Below, in pieces: positions 1 to 9,971 of a DNA stretch of 64,000 nt (the first letter of the stretch is position 1; every line of letters starts with the position of its first letter). Where the stretch lies: positions 66,829,690 through 66,893,689 of the forward strand of contig CM043965.1 in assembly GCA_014529385.2 (NCBI GenBank). The letters are read 5' to 3'. The stretch is from Adiantum capillus-veneris (taxonomy: Eukaryota > Streptophyta > Polypodiopsida > Polypodiales > Pteridaceae). The notes beneath the pieces are model-generated. The model had not been told where the DNA came from, searched no databases, and saw nothing but the letters and a program-made list of their open reading frames with translations. The position numbers and the translations under genes are program-made.

Positions 1-1526
1 GGGAAGGCCAGGGGAGAAAAAACTAGAATATTGGTTAAGCTAGCAGACCGGCCACAGTAGGGATCCAAAGGAGGGAAAATAGGGATCCAAAGGGGGGGCC
101 ATCTACAAAAGAGCCATGTGCAACAATGGGCTAAAAAGACCCTAAGGTTCAGCCCATTAAGACTTCCAAAATGCTAAGGTTCCAAAATTCAAAGGTTGTG
201 TCCAAAGGTCAACCCTAGGGAAAATTGGATGCTTTGTGTGTGCCCTAAAAGTCTTTGCACATCCCTACATGGGAGGGGGCGAGCCCTAAAGGTAGGGGAT
301 GAGAGAGAAATCCACACACACACACACACAGGCTCCCTTTACACAAAGGGAATGAGGGACACATGTCAGCTCCCTAGGCTAGATGCCCACAAGGTGTGCC
401 CAATTTCTATTGGATGACCCTTGAAGTGGACCAATGAAAATTAAGCTAGAGTAAATCTAGTTTAATTAATTTAAAAACATTTAATAAAATAAACCAATGA
501 GAATTAAGTCTCCTAGAAGACTATTGGGCAGTCTCCCAAGGGGTCCAATGAGCATTCAGGAGCCCCATGGCTTGCCTGATTCCTATTGGCCAGGAGGCAA
601 AGGGGTCCAATGAGAGTTTAGTTTAATTATTTAATTACCTAAAGCTCTCACAAAAGGGGAAAGGGGGACACATGTCAGAAGGCTATCACTTATGCTGCTT
701 AATTGTAATTGGCTTGACTTGGGGAAGGCCAATGAGGCTTCAGGAAGATCATTTAGCAAGAGGGCTCGCCCAAGAGAGAGAGGGGGGCTGATTTTTGGAA
801 GGCATTATCACACACACACACTCACACAAGCTCATGTGTGAAGAAAGAGAAGACTATCTCTTCCCAAGCTTTAATGGAGAACTCATCACCTACTCCAAGC
901 TTGTGAGATAGAAGCCTACATCAACACTCTCTTGGCATGTGGATGCAAATCCAACCAAGAGCCAAGCTTCAATGCATGCTCATCTCCTCTACCAAGCTAA
1001 TTACTAAGCTAAGCTATGCTACATATGAGTGATTATGTGAGGAGATGTACATCTTTCTCGTAAGATACTCCTTCTTCCTCTCAATCTACTCTCATACCCT
1101 GCTAGCTCTCACCATCTTCGAAGGTGTGTGAGGTCTTGGGTCTGAGAACGGGGATAATTCAAGTTGTGTTTGTTAAGTGTTTTGCTTAGTGCATGAAGTT
1201 TCCATCTTCATTGCACTAGCGAGTCTTGAAGGAACACAAAGAATTGTATTGTACAATGTCTCTCTTGATGGGAGAAACCATAATACAAAGCCTTTTGGAG
1301 GGGGGACCGGCTCCATGAAAATCCGGTCCTCAACTGTTGTCAATAGCTTAATTGCTCTCTCTTTTGAAATTATTGTCGATGCTATCTAACTAGGTGTTAT
1401 GCTTTTTGTTGCTCTCTCCACCCAAGAACTCTTGTAATTCTCATTAGGAATCTACTCTAATGAAATGCCCACTATGTTCATGCTAATTTCCGCTACACAT
1501 AAGTTATTAGGCCATTAAATGTTACA
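1..1526 (+). mobile_element. LTR of G-family Ty3/gypsy element (3' or solo LTR), left end outside window
   Basis: The sequence aligns along its length with the LTRs at 38476-40065 and 54400-55723. Shared landmarks are the CCAATGAG-rich stretches, a short CA microsatellite, the CTTGGGTCTGAGA block near 1135 and the terminal ATGTTACA. The first ~65 bases of the LTR lie beyond the window edge. After the terminal ACA at 1526 there is no TGGTATCAGAGC primer-binding site, unlike the other copies. It is therefore the 3' LTR of an element extending left, or a solo LTR. It abuts M1; AAGAC (1527-1531) would be the right-hand target duplication, but its partner is not visible. Confidence 0.8.
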
Positions 1527-1530
1527 AAGA

Positions 1531-1544
1531 CTCCCCCCTTCCTT
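1531..1544 (-). other. Polypurine tract after M1 ORF (internal PPT-like)
   Basis: On the minus strand this reads AAGGAAGGGGGGAG, directly downstream of the M1 polyprotein end. The same tract follows the M2 ORF (11566-11579), and a close relative follows the P1 ORF (23677-23690). In M2 and P1 the true terminal PPT lies 1.6 kb or more further on, so this is an internal tract. It could be a second plus-strand primer, but that is inference from sequence alone. Confidence 0.5.
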
Positions 1545-1558
1545 GGGTAGCTCATACT

Positions 1559-2330
1559 TTAAAAGGATGTCATCACCTTTTGGAACCAGTTTTTCCAATT
1601 GGTAATAGGTGAGGATTTTAGCCAATAGTTCTCTATAACCTTGGGTGCCTCATCGAGTTGCAAGGGTGGTAAGGTACTCTCCCATGAACGAACTTGAAGT
1701 AGTGCATTGGGTAATATTTGAACAATGGGAGGTGTCTAATATTTTGTAGCTTCATGGAGGCTGCTTATGGTAGGTGGAGGTTGTGTAGAAGTTTTTACCT
1801 CTATGGATGCATTACATGAGGAGCTAAAAGCTTCATGGAACTCCCCCTTTCCTAAGCTAAGCCGAATAGATTTTTTTTGCCTTGGAACCCAAACTAGCTC
1901 TGGAATAGGTGTGTAGCATTCTATGATCTTTCCCTTCCCACGGTCTTCCATTGTCTTTGGAATCACAGGGTTTGACTCACATGATTTTGTGGTGGATAGG
2001 GAAGGACACGATTTACGTTTAGGTACCCAAATTCGATCATTTCCATCATAGTAGCCTTGGGCTTCTAATAGTTGTTTGGGAATCCAACATGATTTGATTT
2101 TCACCTTCTTAACCTGAGTGGACACCTTCCTTCGAGGTTTCCTTTGTGAATTAACTTGAACCATAGGGGATTCCGATAACGATACCTTGGGGACCCATTG
2201 ATATGTACCCTTGGTCAGATCACGTGGAGCCTTTGATGTAGCACTGTCTATTGTAGCCATGGAAGTTGAAGCTTTAGAGGGTTGTGCTACTGGCAAGGAT
2301 GTTGTCTTTTTGGATTGGTAATATTTTGTT
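1559..2330 (-). pseudogene. M1 polyprotein C-terminal tail with W-[IV]-P-K motifs
   Basis: Read on the minus strand, this tail carries four spaced motifs in order: TYQWVPK, SCWIPK, IWVPKRK and LVWVPRQKK. They match the four in M2 at 12217-11920 in position and context (for example LLEAQGYY followed by the third motif). The spacers are Lys/Arg-, Ser- and Pro-rich. The end, around ENYW and SPITNW, is also shared with M2. The function is unknown. The basic character would suit RNA binding, but nothing proves it. Frame breaks are present. Confidence 0.6.
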
Positions 2331-2429
2331 GTTTTTTGTGTTATGATGAGGTGAGATTTCAGGTGTTATTCCTTGAGTCGTAGGGCCATGAGTTGGTTTC
2401 TGCACCGTGATACTCCCGATCTCCCATTC

Positions 2430-2733
2430 GATATTACATTTGACTGGAGACATCCATTTGTGCCCCAGGTTTATATTACCCTCCATATTACCAACAGGCA
2501 TGACCAAAAAGCTTTGAACCATGGTTCCATTGTCATAAATAACAGGAGTGTGTAGGATTCCAAAAATAGTGGTCTTCTTCTTATTGACACCCTTGACTTG
2601 GATGGTGCTTGGATAGGGGTGGTTTTCCTAGCTGACACCAAACTCCATAGGATAACAAATTATGTTGAGCTCCTGCATCCAATAGTGTGTTATATAGTAC
2701 TCTCCCATAGAGGCTATTTAGTTCAATTGGATA
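2430..2733 (-). pseudogene. M1 retropepsin-like protease, degraded
   Basis: On the minus strand, around 2690-2655, the frame reads LLDAGAQHNLLS, an aspartic-protease active-site signature (D-[ST]-G-A type with Ala in second place). In another frame VKGVN, then NGTMVQSFLV, then LGHKWM follow, as expected for flap and second-loop regions. A frameshift separates the active site from the rest. This protease differs clearly from the DGGAG/DSGAG type of M2 and P1. It lies downstream of an integrase-tail-like segment, which is an odd order. Confidence 0.45.
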
Positions 2734-3200
2734 TCATAGAGGTGGCTCAGATTCCAACGAATAATCATCAGTGTCTTCAAAAAATGCTTCCTTGATTCCC
2801 ACATTAGCCTCTCGTTGGCATCTAAGACATTGTTGTCTTTCTTGAGCCTCAACTCTTGCTTGGATCTTTTTAAGCTCTGCCTGTTCTTTAGCTGCTTTCT
2901 TTTGATGGATGGCTTGTAACTCTTCCTGGCTTAGAGGATCATAGTACCTTTTGAATTTACTCCCATTGAGGAATCCAATGGTTTCAACTCCATCTAGCAT
3001 CTCCACATGAATGGTACCTTGCGGGGTAATTTCATACACTTGATATGGTCCTTTTCCCACATATTTCAACTTTTTCTTGAGAAGTTCTTTAAGTACACAC
3101 TCCTCAGTCTCTGTCAGATCTTGGGCAATGAAAATAGGTTTGGACTCTTCTCCTGGGTCTGCTAACTATATTTCCTTAACTATCGTTGGACCTTCATAAA
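2734..3200 (-). pseudogene. M1 fused remnant: PR-RT linker joined to integrase C-terminal tail
   Basis: The minus-strand frame from about 3160 reads KPIFIAQDLTETEE followed by LKELL. This resembles the acidic linker that usually precedes gypsy RT (F-x-A-x-x-L-T-x-x-E). Without a frame break it passes into KGPYQVYEITPQG, then a LDG and NGSKFKRYY segment, which resembles the SH3-like C-terminus of gypsy integrase. RT, RNase H and the integrase core are absent between them. A Lys/Glu/Gln-rich predicted coiled coil (about 2940-2830) follows. The assignments rest on motif memory only. If right, this is a scar of the pol core deletion that made the family non-autonomous. Confidence 0.45.
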
Positions 3201-3644
3201 CTCCATTGCTTCCATCGATAGGTTTTCTTTGAGCCTCTATAGACACAACCTTACATTCCTTTGTGGTGTAGGATTTGAAATGTTTAGGTGCACGGTGTGC
3301 GTCTGTGGGGTCCTGTTGTTCTGTGGACTATGATTTCACTTCCAATTCCTTTTGTTATTGAGCTAACTCTCGATTTTGTAGTCTCCTTACGGTACTGCTC
3401 AACTTTAGCTTCTCTGTAGCCTCTAGTTGTGCGATGTCAATGGGTTGTGGAATACACCACATAACGCTTTGAAGGTATTCACCCCGGTTATCTACCAGCT
3501 TTCGATGAGCATCACACGCCCCTATATAATTAAGCCATTCTGTGGTAGGTTTCTTTTCATTTATTCTAGCACGCACATTTACTTGATATCGTCGCCTCTT
3601 ATATCTCTTACTCTTCTTGTCTAATTTTCAACTACGGTCGATCT
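3201..3644 (-). pseudogene. M1 polyprotein middle segment, unrecognised
   Basis: Minus-strand reading frames are open in pieces. One covers 3576-3355 and includes RARINEKKPTTEWLNYIGA and LEATEKLKLSS; another includes a KRYKRRRYQ basic patch near 3600. This stretch has no counterpart in M2 at the same position, where a helical pre-protease segment and the protease are found. I cannot assign a domain. It is probably linker sequence of the M1 polyprotein. Confidence 0.35.
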
Positions 3645-5375
3645 CTAGTGAAGAGTCACTAGATGAATCACTACTTGTGTCTTCTGCTCCCTTGGATAGA
3701 TTGTCATCAAGGGTACCACTGGATCCTGAATGGTTTTTCCCCACATTTGCACTACCCATGACTTTAAGTCACTTTCTTCTTGGATGACACTAGGTATGGC
3801 TAGGGGTTTATGGACTTTGTGAGGTTGTTGTTGCGTAGGGAACAATGTGTCTGTAATCTGGATCTGCCTAGGTGCTGGTTCTAGATCCCTTTGGGTATCT
3901 TCTACCAAACTCCTTAATTGCTTGACTCGCTCAATCTCCTTTGTAGGGTTTGGATAAGTTCCTATCTTATTCTTGGATCCTGGCCATTGTGGCTCATGGC
4001 GATCTTCCTTGTTGGTTTCTTTCTTATTGGTCATTTTGATCTCCATGGTTTCACCTGAATCGGTATCCTCTTCAGCATCATTCATATATACGGGGTCGTC
4101 ACCAGTTCCTATGTTGGTCTTTGAACTAGGGTCTGACTTCGCTGCTTTTTGCGATCTCTTCCTTCGTGTCTTCTTCTTCTTCTGAGATTGGGCAATTGAT
4201 GCCGTGTCTCTTTCTTCAAGAATATATTTTTGTTTTTGGAGCATCAATCGTGTGAGTACGTTTACTGGTACCACAGGTGTACTTTGTGATGGCTCCTCGG
4301 TAACCTCAATCAAGTTTAATGGCGTGATCTTTGGCGCATTTAAATTATTTGGACATTGGGCGATCAAATGATCTATGCCACATTGATTACACATGAGAAT
4401 CGGCATTGTAGACGTGCTCGCTTGATTAGTTTGCATTAGTGTGGCGTTCTTTTGTAGCCTAATAGGACACTCGGCCACACAATGTGGACCTCCACACTCA
4501 TAGCATTGAAGAGGTTGGCAATGTAATTGATATTTTGGCCTCTTGCAGCAAAAGCAGCTACTTGATAGACATGTTTGACTTGTCTCCAGTAGTCTTCCAT
4601 GTAGTGTTGTGGACTTTCTTCAAGCGCGTCAATCCCATAGGCAATATTAGAGTCTATATATTCCTCATAGCGTTCCAAACAAGCAATAGATGACTCACAA
4701 CCCACTTGATTCATAGAAGTGATTCTATGACGGTGGTTGTGGTCCTAGCACTGGAGGTGGTAAGGGTGTTGTTTGAACAACATTTTGGGCCCTAGGGACC
4801 ATGTGTTGTGACGTTTGTTCAAGAGGTGGGCCGGCATCAATGCAGGCACTCGAGGTGTGTCTATCCATGCTAATGTTGGTCTATTGGTCATTGCGTGCTT
4901 AAATACTATGCAATCCTTAGCTTGATGACCATACCTCCCACAGGCATTGCAATTCCCATTGAATTTTACTCCAAAGTAGGGCATTCACTGGTACTATGCG
5001 GACCATAGCATACTGAGCACCATTGTTTCTCCCTTCTTGGATACATATGATTGTTTTGCGGAGCACGATTGTCTCTAAGATTCTCTTGAATGGCCTTGGT
5101 GAGATCTGCTAAAGTCATCTCATATATCTTTGGCTTCTTAGCAATAGGCTTTAGGGTCATTGGTTGATGCCCCGATGCTTGCGAGCTAGTAGATTTAGAC
5201 CTAACAGACACTCTTTCTCCTTGAATCATTAAATTATCCTCCAATTGGATCACATTAGTGGTGACTGCTTCCCAAGTGGTGATACCTCTAATGACTAGGC
5301 CATTGTAGATATCCTCATGTCGTAATCCCCTAATGAATCTATCAAGCAATTGATTATTATTGAAGCGCTCATTTG
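3645..5375 (-). pseudogene. M1 gag, C-terminal half with four zinc knuckles
   Basis: Minus-strand gag continues from the part at 33205-31894. At the P1 insertion it resumes with NERFNNNQLLDRFIRGL. Four knuckles follow: CSVCYGPHSTSEC (CX2CX3HX4C, about 5010), CNACGRYGHQAKDC (CX2CX4HX4C, 4951-4910), CYECGGPHCVAEC (about 4500) and CNQCGIDHLIAQC (about 4395). A Lys/Arg-rich patch (KKKKTRRKRS) and an acidic stretch (DDPVYMND) come next. The order matches M2. Frame changes between 4966 and 4714 and near 4478 make it a pseudogene. Gag should form the particle and bind RNA through the knuckles. Confidence 0.7.
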
Positions 5376-5380
5376 CATTA

Positions 5381-6332
5381 TGTTGACCGTTGGGTCAACA
5401 ACACAACATAACTCAAGTTTCGTACCAAAGTCTTATCTGTTGCGAGTTATGAAATGCTGCGGATTATGGCTATAAACGTCATTTGTAATGAGTAGTTATT
5501 CTAGTTTCAGAAGCCGGGGTGCAATGGCACTTCCAGATTGTAAATACAAAGCCATTTGACCCTTTCAACCCCATTTTTGGTTAAACCTAAGGGCCTTAGT
5601 ATATAAGGTACCTAGGTCATTTTGTAAGGGAGACTTTTATCATAATCAAAACTTAGCGCTGCCGTCTACTGTGTGTGAGAGAGAAAGAGAGTGAGCGTGA
5701 GCTTTATCCTCTCGCTACACCCGGCTCGCTCAACACATTGGAGATCCGACTGCACCATTGTTGTAGGCTCGAGGAGAGCTACGCGACAACGCCAAGCATT
5801 CCACGCAAGACGAAGCGCACACACCGACGCATCTACGAGCTATTTGTGGCCGTAAGTGTATCAAACGATGTCTGTTTTCTGCGTGCTAGTAGTCTATAGA
5901 ATCGTGGCAACATAAGCTACGCATAGGTACTCATAAATTTTAGTTTCGGGCACTTTCAAAATTATGCTCTGTCATCCTACGTGTTTTCTGTAGACGGGTT
6001 AGAGTGAGGGTTTTGAGTGTAGAAGCGTAGGGACAGGTGTATCCTAGTGAGGGGATGGTGTTCCTTAAGTTTCGTATGAATCTGGCATGATTAGGTGAGT
6101 TACCTTCCGTATGTGTGTATGTGGCTAGGTGGTGTAGTTGAGAGCAGTGAGGTTCTTGATTGTGGTTTAGTTGGCCTTCCTGAGTGTTGTATGTGTAGGA
6201 TGGTCTCAGCCTGACAAGCTTAAGAGATTTCCTCCGTGTGCTTATCGTGTCATCTGTGTCCTCGATTGAAATTATGTTGATCTAGGTAGTGTTTGCATGC
6301 ACTTCATGGGTGTGTGAGTCCCCCGTCCAACA
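5381..6332 (+). repeat. P1 5' LTR
   Basis: This 952 bp LTR matches 30953-31893, which lacks 16 bp near 5534-5549. The first 20 bases form an inverted repeat (TGTTGACC then GGGTCAACA), so the very end of the LTR can fold into a hairpin. A TATA-like box lies at 5600. A half-site of the leader palindrome (CATCCTACG) is present near 5973. The LTR ends CCAACA immediately before the primer-binding site. Confidence 0.9.
5600..5607 (+). promoter_or_regulatory. TATA-like box of P1 LTR
   Basis: TATATAAG lies inside the LTR and is conserved in the 3' LTR copy near 31160. Its place in the first quarter of the LTR would put the transcript start near 5630-5640. That start is inferred. Confidence 0.5.
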
Positions 6333-6333
6333 T

Positions 6334-6351
6334 TGGCGCCGCTGCCGGGGA
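6334..6351 (+). other. P1 primer-binding site, tRNA-Asp-like
   Basis: TGGCGCCGCTGCCGGGGA starts one base after the LTR end. It is complementary to the 3' end of plant tRNA-Asp with one expected mismatch (C for T at position 9). The same variant occurs in M2 on the minus strand (17390-17373), so the two families share the primer type. Confidence 0.8.
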
Positions 6352-6875
6352 CACAAGGACCTAAGTAGGTTTCCTACTAACACTCGTGTGATGGTTGCTT
6401 GATTTAGTTTCGGCTAAAGAAAGCGTTTTTCTTAAGTGGATCCGGAAGAGGATATTCCGCGCTCAAGTGGATAGCCAGGAAGCGTGTGTCTTGCCGAGGG
6501 TCTGCGACTAGATAGTTTTAGTTAGGATCTGTGGATTAGAGTAGTTGTTGGTGGTCGAGTGATTTGTGAGGTGATAAAAGCGGTTACTAGTCCGTGTGTG
6601 GCAGTGAAACGTTTTTCTACTCATAGATGCAAAACCCCATATGATTTGTAGGAGTAGCTTTAGGTAAGTGATCCGATTCTGATCTAGAGCTATTCAGCAC
6701 TGAATTATTTGCTAAAGTGCTTGATTGCATTTGAAATCACGGAAAAGTGTGCTTCTGAGGGTAAAAATGCATTAAACAAGTTTTTGTGGATGTTTTTTTA
6801 TGACTGACTGATGTTGTGCATATAAAAGAGCATTTGTAAGGGTTCTGTGAAGAAAACCTACAATTCTGTAAACAT

Positions 6876-8607
6876 CATCCTACGCGTAGGATGTCTCAAG
6901 GGGGTTCTGGAGACCAAATTTGGAAATTCTGAGTTGACCAGTGTGTTCAGAGGGTAGGTTTTACCCTAGTAACATATTGACTTGGGTGTTTTTCCCTATT
7001 TTTGTTGACCAAAAGCCAAAAGGCGGAGTCAAAACACGTAAAATTTCAGCAAAGGCTTAAATTGAGTGATTTTTACATGTTTTTGCAATTGTAAAGCATA
7101 CTTGCACTTGCTGAGAGCATAAGGAAGCATCAGGGACACTTCAGTCTAAAAAAACAAGCAGTAGACATCCTACGCGTAGGATGTCTACAGGGTGATCTTG
7201 GCATTTTTTTGAAAATCTGAGGTTACCAGTGTATTTAGAAGGTAGGTTTTACCCTATTTTCACCTGGAAAGTGGAAATTTGACCATATCTTGACAGGATA
7301 AGGCCAGATAGACTGAAATTGTCAGACATCCTACCCAAATTGTGTCCAAGGCCTAATTTTGAGACCAAACCATAGGATGACTCCAAAGGCATGTTCTAAA
7401 TGTTGTATTGAGTGCATGTGATAAATTTCATCTCATTTGGGTCAGTGAAAGGGAAGATTGAGCGGACTTTAGCACTTTTGACTGAAAAAGGCAAGGATAG
7501 CTAGTTTTGGGGTCTTTTGACATCCAAATTAAAATCTAAGCATAGCACTGGGTTACTGACATCAAGGGGAGCTGTGGGACAAGTCTGGGGTCAAAAGTCT
7601 GGGGTCAAACAGGCCAAAAAGACATCCTACGCGTAGGATGTCTTCTGTGTGATTTTGGACTCTAAACAAAATTCTGAGCATACCACAGTGATCAGTACCT
7701 TAAGGAGAGTCTGTGGTTCAAATTTGGGTTCATTTTGAGAAAAAAGACATCCTACGCGTAGGATGTCTACTGCATAATTCTGAAACCAAAATTCTATTGT
7801 GGACATAGCATGCTGTCATATAGCCTTAGGCAAGCCTCCTAGGCAAATTTGGTCCAATTTGGAGTTGATTTGACTTAGGAATTCATCAGAACAGACATCA
7901 GGCTTTTGGAACAGATTCTTGATCATTTGACCAACCTATAGGTGTCAGAATCAAAAAGTAAAAATAGCTGTGAGTTTAGCACATCAAGGGGAAGCTACAG
8001 TGCAAGTTTGATCTGAAACAGAGCAAAAAGACATCCTACGCGTAGGATGTCTCCTAGGTCATAAAGTGATCAAAATTCTACTGTAGCCATAAAGGGAGAT
8101 TCTAAGTGTATCAAGGATTCCAGAACTTTTTTCAAAAGTGAATTTGGACCTTGTTTGGCCTATTTACCAAGCAAAGACAAGAATTGTCAGACATCCTACT
8201 CTTGGAGTGCACGAGAAGCTCTTGCAGCCTAACTCTTGACCTATTGGCATCCAAATTCAATTTTGAGCATACCATTGGGTTGTTGAGCACTAGGAGAATC
8301 TTGGGATCAAGTTTGGACAAAATCTAAGCAGTTAGACATCCTACGCGTAGGATGTCTCCAGCTTGATTTAGGACTCCAAACCAACCCATGAGCACACAAC
8401 TGTGATCAGCACATCAAGGAGAAGCTGTGGTGAAAATTTCAAGTCATTCTGAGTAAAAAAGACATCCTACACGTAGGATGTCTCAAGGCCATTTTTAAAT
8501 CCAAATGAAATTTTGAGCATACCATTGTGTTGCTGGACTTAAGGGGAGTCTCTGGACCAAATTTTGTTAAATTCTGAGAATATAGACATCCTACGTGTAG
8601 GATGTCT
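6876..8607 (+). repeat. Array of eight 18-28 bp palindromes in P1 leader
   Basis: The left arm is AGACATCCTACG and the right arm its exact complement, with ACGCGT at the centre. Copies lie at 6876-6893 (18 bp core only), 7161-7188 (28 bp perfect), 7619-7644 (26 bp), 7745-7768, 8029-8052, 8334-8357, 8460-8483 (centre CACG) and 8584-8607 (centre CGTG). Six are perfect; the last two differ only by a central CpG transition. Start-to-start spacings are 285, 458, 126, 284, 305, 126 and 124 bp. Half-sites without the right arm occur near 7324 and 8191. Confidence 0.95.
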
Positions 8608-8998
8608 CTAGGCCAGTTTTAGGGTCCAACTATAATTTTGACCATACAGAAGTGTTCACAGTGTCACAGAGATCCCAAATAATTTTTCAAAATTGAATTT
8701 GGACTCATTTTGACCAGCCTAAATTGCATTTCACTATTTTGGCCATAACTTTTATAAACGGTATCGGATCGGAAAAGTTTTTATATCAAAACGTAGCCTG
8801 AGAGTCTCTAGGCCAGTTTTAACTGTAATTTTGACCATACAGAAGTATTCACAGTGTCACAGAGATCCCAAATCTTTTTTCAAAATTGAATTTGGACTCA
8901 TTTTGACCAGTCTAAACTGCATTTCACTATTTTGGCCATAACTTTTACAAACGGTATCGGATCGGAAAAGTTTTTATATCAAAACGTAGCCTGAGAGC
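8604..8998 (+). repeat. 200 bp tandem duplication at end of P1 leader
   Basis: 8604-8803 and 8804-8998 are near-identical direct copies. Each starts GTCTCTAGGCCAGTTTTA and ends around AAAACGTAGCCTGAGAG. The second copy lacks a few bases (a GGGTCC run). The first copy starts within the last leader palindrome. Confidence 0.9.
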
Positions 8999-9254
8999 GG
9001 CTCTACAGATCTTAGAGCAAAACTTGAACTAAATGATACCAACAGCAACCGTCTAGTTCAACTTTGAAAAAAACATCGTTTAAGGCCTCAAAATGCATCC
9101 GGAAGTTAGGGGTGTCTGAAAGCGACAATTTGCGAGAATTGTGACGAAACGGTTGTCGTTTTGGACATAGTTTCGACTTTTCCCTAACCAAAGAACTTGA
9201 ACATAGTGGACTAAGTCTACTTGAACCAAGCAAAAGCTCTTAAGCCCAGAAATC

Positions 9255-9375
9255 ATGTCTACCCTAGATTCAAATGCACCTTACACAAGCTTGGAGATCC
9301 CGGCGATAGAGGAATATCCTCCCACAATGGATCTTCCAAACTTGCAATTGATAAAGATCCATCTTGTTGAGAGAG
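9255..9375 (+). pseudogene. P1 gag start, exon-like fragment before M2 insertion
   Basis: The ATG at 9255 opens a frame starting MSTLDSNAPYTSLEIP that runs to the M2 target duplication (9371-9375). Taking out 9376-18569 continues it in frame into VWMIGQDIEGLYRY at 18570. It is therefore the first 40 codons of P1 gag. This start was chosen because it is the first ATG of the frame after the leader. Confidence 0.75.
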
Positions 9376-9618
9376 TGTGCGCTCCTTGCCGCACTGTCGA
9401 AGCAAGGGACTTGCCAATACACCGTGTGCGAGCCACAAACGGCTCCAAGCACACAACAAGCCTAAACTAGCAAGCTCAAGAGAACAAAGGGTGTGTCACT
9501 CACCGCTCTACGCTCGCCTTCGTGGTGGATTCCTCACCGCGATGAAGAAGAAGCTGCAGTCGTGCCGCGCTCAACCGCTTCGCCGCCGTCGTGCCTTCGT
9601 AATGCTCGATCGCACACA

Positions 9619-9686
<68 letters not shown>

Positions 9687-9971
9687 AGGAGGTGAAGAAG
9701 AAGAAGATGGAGATGGAGCAAGAGCACTCTTCTATTGCACAAATGAGAGAATGAGTAAAAATTAGGTTTAGTTGGCTTTTATATGAGTTCACCCCATTCA
9801 CACTTGGGCGCCCATGCTTAACCAACTAATCCCTTGAATGTCCAAGTTAAAGTGCGCCTCTCATCGGCGATCACTCTACCTTTCCCTATTGGTCCGACAA
9901 GCCCGGTACCTGACTCTAAATAATACAACGTTTATAGATCATAGGGTGTCCGTGTGCCGTGAGGGTTAACA
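9376..9971 (-). repeat. M2 3' LTR
   Basis: On the minus strand it starts TGTTAACCCTCACGG and ends GCGCACA (596 bp). It aligns with 17395-17962 and 17995-18564. The main difference is the length of a CT microsatellite (about 9627-9671 here, much shorter in the other two). A minus-strand TATA-like ATATAAAAG lies near 9784-9776. Confidence 0.9.

Larger units (their letters stand above)
1527..5380 (-). mobile_element. M1, minus-strand Ty3/gypsy element, 3' portion
   Basis: This block reads on the minus strand. It is related to M2 (9376-17962) in gag and in the C-terminal tail, but its middle is different. Its right edge at 5380 is the insertion point of P1, and the same gag frame resumes at 31894 on the far side of P1. 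Its left edge meets the G-family LTR just below the internal polypurine tract, so the M1 3' non-coding region and 3' LTR are missing from the window. Many stops and frameshifts show it is dead. Confidence 0.75.
6352..9254 (+). other. P1 long untranslated leader (2.9 kb)
   Basis: No open frame of note lies between the primer site and the gag start codon at 9255. From 6870 onward the leader is made of degenerate repeat modules. A purine-rich phrase such as AAGGGGAG (near 7565, 7705, 7985, 8290, 8415 and 8540) recurs, followed after about 40-60 bp by a palindrome. A 200 bp tandem duplication closes the leader. It would carry packaging or dimerisation signals if the element was mobilised in trans; that is inference. 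Confidence 0.6.

Noticed and set aside
5675-5899. Small ORF in P1 LTRs (also 31229-31459) that is nearly identical in both copies
   Set aside because: Similarity is explained by the LTR pair; the low-complexity start comes from a GA run and no domain is seen.
6334-6351. tRNA-like sequences at primer sites (also 17373-17390, 40067-40078, 47174-47185 and 30226-30237)
   Set aside because: Only 12-18 bases complementary to tRNA 3' ends, directly beside LTRs; no tRNA gene body is present.
6876-8607. Palindrome array as a CRISPR-like array
   Set aside because: Repeat spacing is 124-458 bp and irregular, intervening DNA is itself repetitive, and the context is a plant retrotransposon leader.
9377-9825. 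Open frames across the M2 LTRs (also 17162-17816 and 17996-18358) with Ser/Leu or Arg/Glu runs
   Set aside because: They fall inside LTRs and read through CT/CA microsatellites; no coding signal.
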